From assembly GCA_963920705.1 (NCBI GenBank), contig OY987225.1, positions 4,064,162 through 4,128,161 of the forward strand: a DNA stretch of 64,000 nt, read 5' to 3'. The notes beneath the pieces are model-generated. The model was given only the letters and a program-made list of their open reading frames with translations, made no database searches and had not been told where the DNA came from. Positions 61,364 through 64,000 of this stretch are shown in pieces; positions within the stretch are counted from its first letter, which is position 1; every line of letters begins with the position of its first letter. The translations under genes were made by a program, and so were the position numbers. Source of the DNA: Odiellus spinosus. Taxonomy: Eukaryota > Arthropoda > Arachnida > Opiliones > Phalangiidae.

Positions 61364-62112
61364 TAAAGCTCCATTTTCATGCTCGCTAGTAGCGGGTAAA
61401 AAACCGGAAAATCCGCCTCCGCTACAAGCGTGTTTTGCTTTCATGCTTGTTAAGGCTGGTTTACATGTGCGCGAGAAATGCGAAAAGTCAAAGCCTAAAG
61501 CGTAGAGATGAGGCGTATTTTGGGTTTTGCTTTCTACGCCGACCGTTTACAAGCAAGCGAGAACTTTCGAGGTCGCGCTTATTGCGCATAGATGAAGCGG
61601 GTTTTCCGAATAAGCTCCGATCTGCCGTGGTAGATTCTTCCCGCTCGTCGCACTCAGCGTCCGCATCTCGCAAAGCGTCACGTGCGTTTTCTAGCCAATA
61701 GTAGCAGAGGACTGAAAAACTAAACTGATTGACGACGACATTGTTGTTGTTTACGTGCGACGGACCGCTCGCGACGACTCCTTTCACAAGCGCCACCAAC
61801 CAGCTCGTTTTTAAACGAAACAGCGGGCCGCGGAGAGGGAAGAGAAGCTTTTTGCACTCCGATTTTTTGGCGCGACAAAACGGTTCGACTTTCAGCTTCT
61901 ACTCCCCGCTACTTCTTCGATTTCTCGCGCACATGTAAACCAGCCTTTAAAGCCGAAATAAATCGCGGAAAAGTACAAATTTCAGCGGATTTTCACTTTC
62001 CGCGCCAATCTGTTTGAAATAGATATTTCCCGCTTCCGCTAGGTGGAACCGCGGAACTTGAAAACGCTCGCTAAAATTGTCCGCTACTAGCGAGCATGAA
62101 AATGAAGCTTTA
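61364..62112. mobile_element. Nested MITEs (outer 61364-62112, inner 61451-61949)
   Basis: The outer arms taaagctccattttcatgct...agcatgaaaatgaagcttta are inverted copies, and the outer element continues inward with ctcgctagtagcgg on both sides. The inner arms aaggctggtttacatgtgcg...cgcacatgtaaaccagcctt are a second inverted pair. The inner left arm resembles the Harbinger end at 41694 (ggctggttttca). No transposase is present. Confidence 0.75.
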
Positions 62113-62159
62113 GTCAACCTTAAAATTGCAAATAGTTTTCTGAAACCCTCTTTTTTTTA

Positions 62160-64000
62160 GATTTGTTATATGTTGAGAAAAAGGAGTTTAGAATCCTATA
62201 TTACTCCCAAGTCTCTCACATAACTCTCTCTTTTAAGTAACTCATTATTTATCATATATGGATATATAATTGGTTGAGTCTTTTTTGTAAATGTAACCAC
62301 TATTGTTTTTGAGCTATTTAAAGGCATTTGATTATTTAAGCCCCATGTGTAAACCTTATCTATATTAGAATTTAACAATTTACACTCATTTACTGTCATA
62401 ATATTGTTTAAGGTACGCTTTTATTACAAAATCTGCCAGAATATGTCGTTTGTGAAAATTATAAACAAAAGTGGTCCAAGGCATGAACCTTGAGGCACGC
62501 CAAGATTTGAAACATAGCTCACCTTCGATATTTTGTTATTAACCTTTATAATATTTATCCGATTGGTTAAGTAGCTTTGAACCCAGTTTAAAACGTTGCC
62601 ACCAACCTTCTAATTTTGATAGTAAAATTCTATGGGACATACAATCGAAGGCCTTACTAAAGTTCAGAAAAACAGCGTCAATTTGACCCTTATTTTCCAC
62701 ACATGGAACTGTTTCTTTCATTAAAGGTATTAAATTTGTTGCCGTTGACCTGCCATTACAAAAACCATACTGATGCTCTGACATAAACTGTTTGAATCAA
62801 TTACTCAGATAAGTATAACAAATGGTTTCGAAAATTTTGGAGAAAACACTCAACAGCGAAATGGGCCTGTAATTTTCTACCGAGCCTTTAAAGCCCTTTT
62901 TAAAAACGGGAACAATTAAGGATTTTTTCCAATGATCCGGAAACTTTCCACATTTTAAAGAAAGGTTATATACCTGACATAATATTGTTGAAAATATGTC
63001 AGAACATCCCTTAATTAGAACGGCTGGGATTTCATCAATACCAGTGGCTTCTTTTAGTTTTTAGTCTCGAAATAGCGGCTCGAACGTCCGACTCCTTAAT
63101 GACTAAGTTACAGAAGGGGTCAGTTTTTATTTAGTGGAAGTTATTAAATACCGGTGATTTATCTCCACACCCCCCCCCCCTAGCTTAGAGAATTAATTTT
63201 TAAATTTTTTTGCGATATCACTAGGTTCTGTGATAATATTATCATTTTCTTGTAGAGTTAAGTCTTTATCCCTACATTAAATCCTTTCATTTACGTACGA
63301 CCAGAGTTTATTTGGCTTCGACTGTATGTTTTCGACAATTGAGGTTTCGTAAATGGCTTTATCGCGAATTAGTAATATTTGGCTTTCCTTACGATAAGTT
63401 TTGAAAGAATGCAAATGTGCTTCAACATTTTTACGACGGTATATCTTGTGGTAATTCAGCTTTCTAGTGAGCGCTTGTTTAAGTTCTATTGAAAACCACG
63501 TTTTATTAAAGGATTGTGTTCGTCTAGGAATAAAATTTTCTATTGCCGAATTGACTTTCGTTTCAACAAATGTTACCGCATGGTCTACATCAATTATTTC
63601 TACGAGAGGAGACCAATCCTCTTTTCATTCATAATAAAGTTTAAAGTAATCTCCTTTTTTATAATCTAAGTAGGTTTCAACATTCCTGTAATTTCGTTTA
63701 GTTACTTTGTTATTATTGGTGGGTGAAAAACATCAATTTTTGAGAGTTCAATTGTGTCCAATTTGACCGAGACACAAAGACTATTCGTTAAGACCAAATC
63801 AAGAATATTATTGCAGCTATTTCTCAAAGTACTTAGTTGCGCTAAGTTCAAGATGACAGTCAGCTCGAGTAAGCCTCCGCCCTAGGTTTAACCCCTGAAT
63901 TACAAGAATTACTATTAAAATTATCCCAGTCAATACCTGGTAAATTAAAATCCCCAACCATAATGATATCATTTGAAAAATTTGCCAATATTGGTATAAT
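62160..64000 (-). mobile_element. Decayed LINE, 5' part outside window
   Basis: On minus, right to left: endonuclease (MVGDFNLPGIDW near 63960), RT with SEHQYGFCNGRSTATNLI (62780), VFLNFSKAFDCMSHRILLSKL (62680), LGVPQGSCLGPLLFIIFTNDI (62500) and a C-terminal LNSSKTIVVTF...SYVRDLGVI (62200-62320). The motif order is that of APE-type non-LTR elements (CR1/Jockey group), but the sequence is distinct from the LINE at 30-32 kb. Many frame changes and stops make it older than that copy. A C-run (63172-63180) interrupts it. Confidence 0.8.

Overview
The window looks like nuclear DNA of an invertebrate, most likely an arthropod. It is AT-rich, the genes carry short gt-ag introns, two promoters pair a TATA box with the arthropod-style TCAGT initiator, and the repeats (Polinton/Maverick, PIF/Harbinger, hAT, CR1/Jockey-group LINEs, Ty3/Gypsy, MITEs, a SINE) are a typical invertebrate mixture. 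No single-copy host housekeeping gene was recognised. Almost everything readable belongs to mobile or virus-derived elements.

Layout. Bases 1-10100 are Polinton A, running leftward off the window edge: packaging ATPase, two small conserved proteins, integrase, penton, basic core protein, major capsid protein, protease, a GC-rich gene called X here, a BIR (IAP) remnant, a membrane zinc protein and the N-terminal part of PolB, all on the minus strand. A GC-rich spliced gene (10359-11119) and a palindrome-rich repeat field (11140-12110) follow. Bases 12170-29280 are Polinton B, with its PolB on the opposite strand, so the two elements diverge from the repeat field. B has a plus-strand left arm (IAP, a PPP1R15-like ORF, ATPase, three small proteins), a minus-strand virion block (protease, integrase, an unknown, MCP, core, penton, a membrane zinc protein), a promoter/enhancer-like gap and a plus-strand PolB split by a hAT transposon. 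Both Polintons are broken fossils, although several virion ORFs of B look whole.

From 29.3 to 53 kb the DNA is a transposon graveyard: a CR1/Jockey-group LINE; a Harbinger element with both ends and a TTA target duplication; a SWIM-YqaJ gene beside a second Harbinger-type transposase; a third Harbinger interrupted by a non-autonomous hAT; an unclassified transposase-like gene; several MITEs and tandem repeats; a Myb/SANT-like gene; and a SINE with a perfect target duplication.

From 53.4 to 61.2 kb lies a third virus-derived fragment (C) with the same neighbours as the Polintons: gene X, IAP, PPP1R15-like. A Ty3/Gypsy element (54447-60843, near-identical LTRs) is inserted into its gene X. Nested MITEs and a decayed LINE close the window.

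The most notable signal is a two-gene module seen in Polinton B and in fragment C: a BIR (inhibitor of apoptosis) gene followed at once by a very short ORF with the PP1-binding layout of PPP1R15/GADD34, the eIF2-alpha phosphatase regulators. Together they would block apoptosis and undo the host's translational shut-off. A BIR remnant next to gene X in Polinton A suggests the arrangement is ancestral in this virus lineage.
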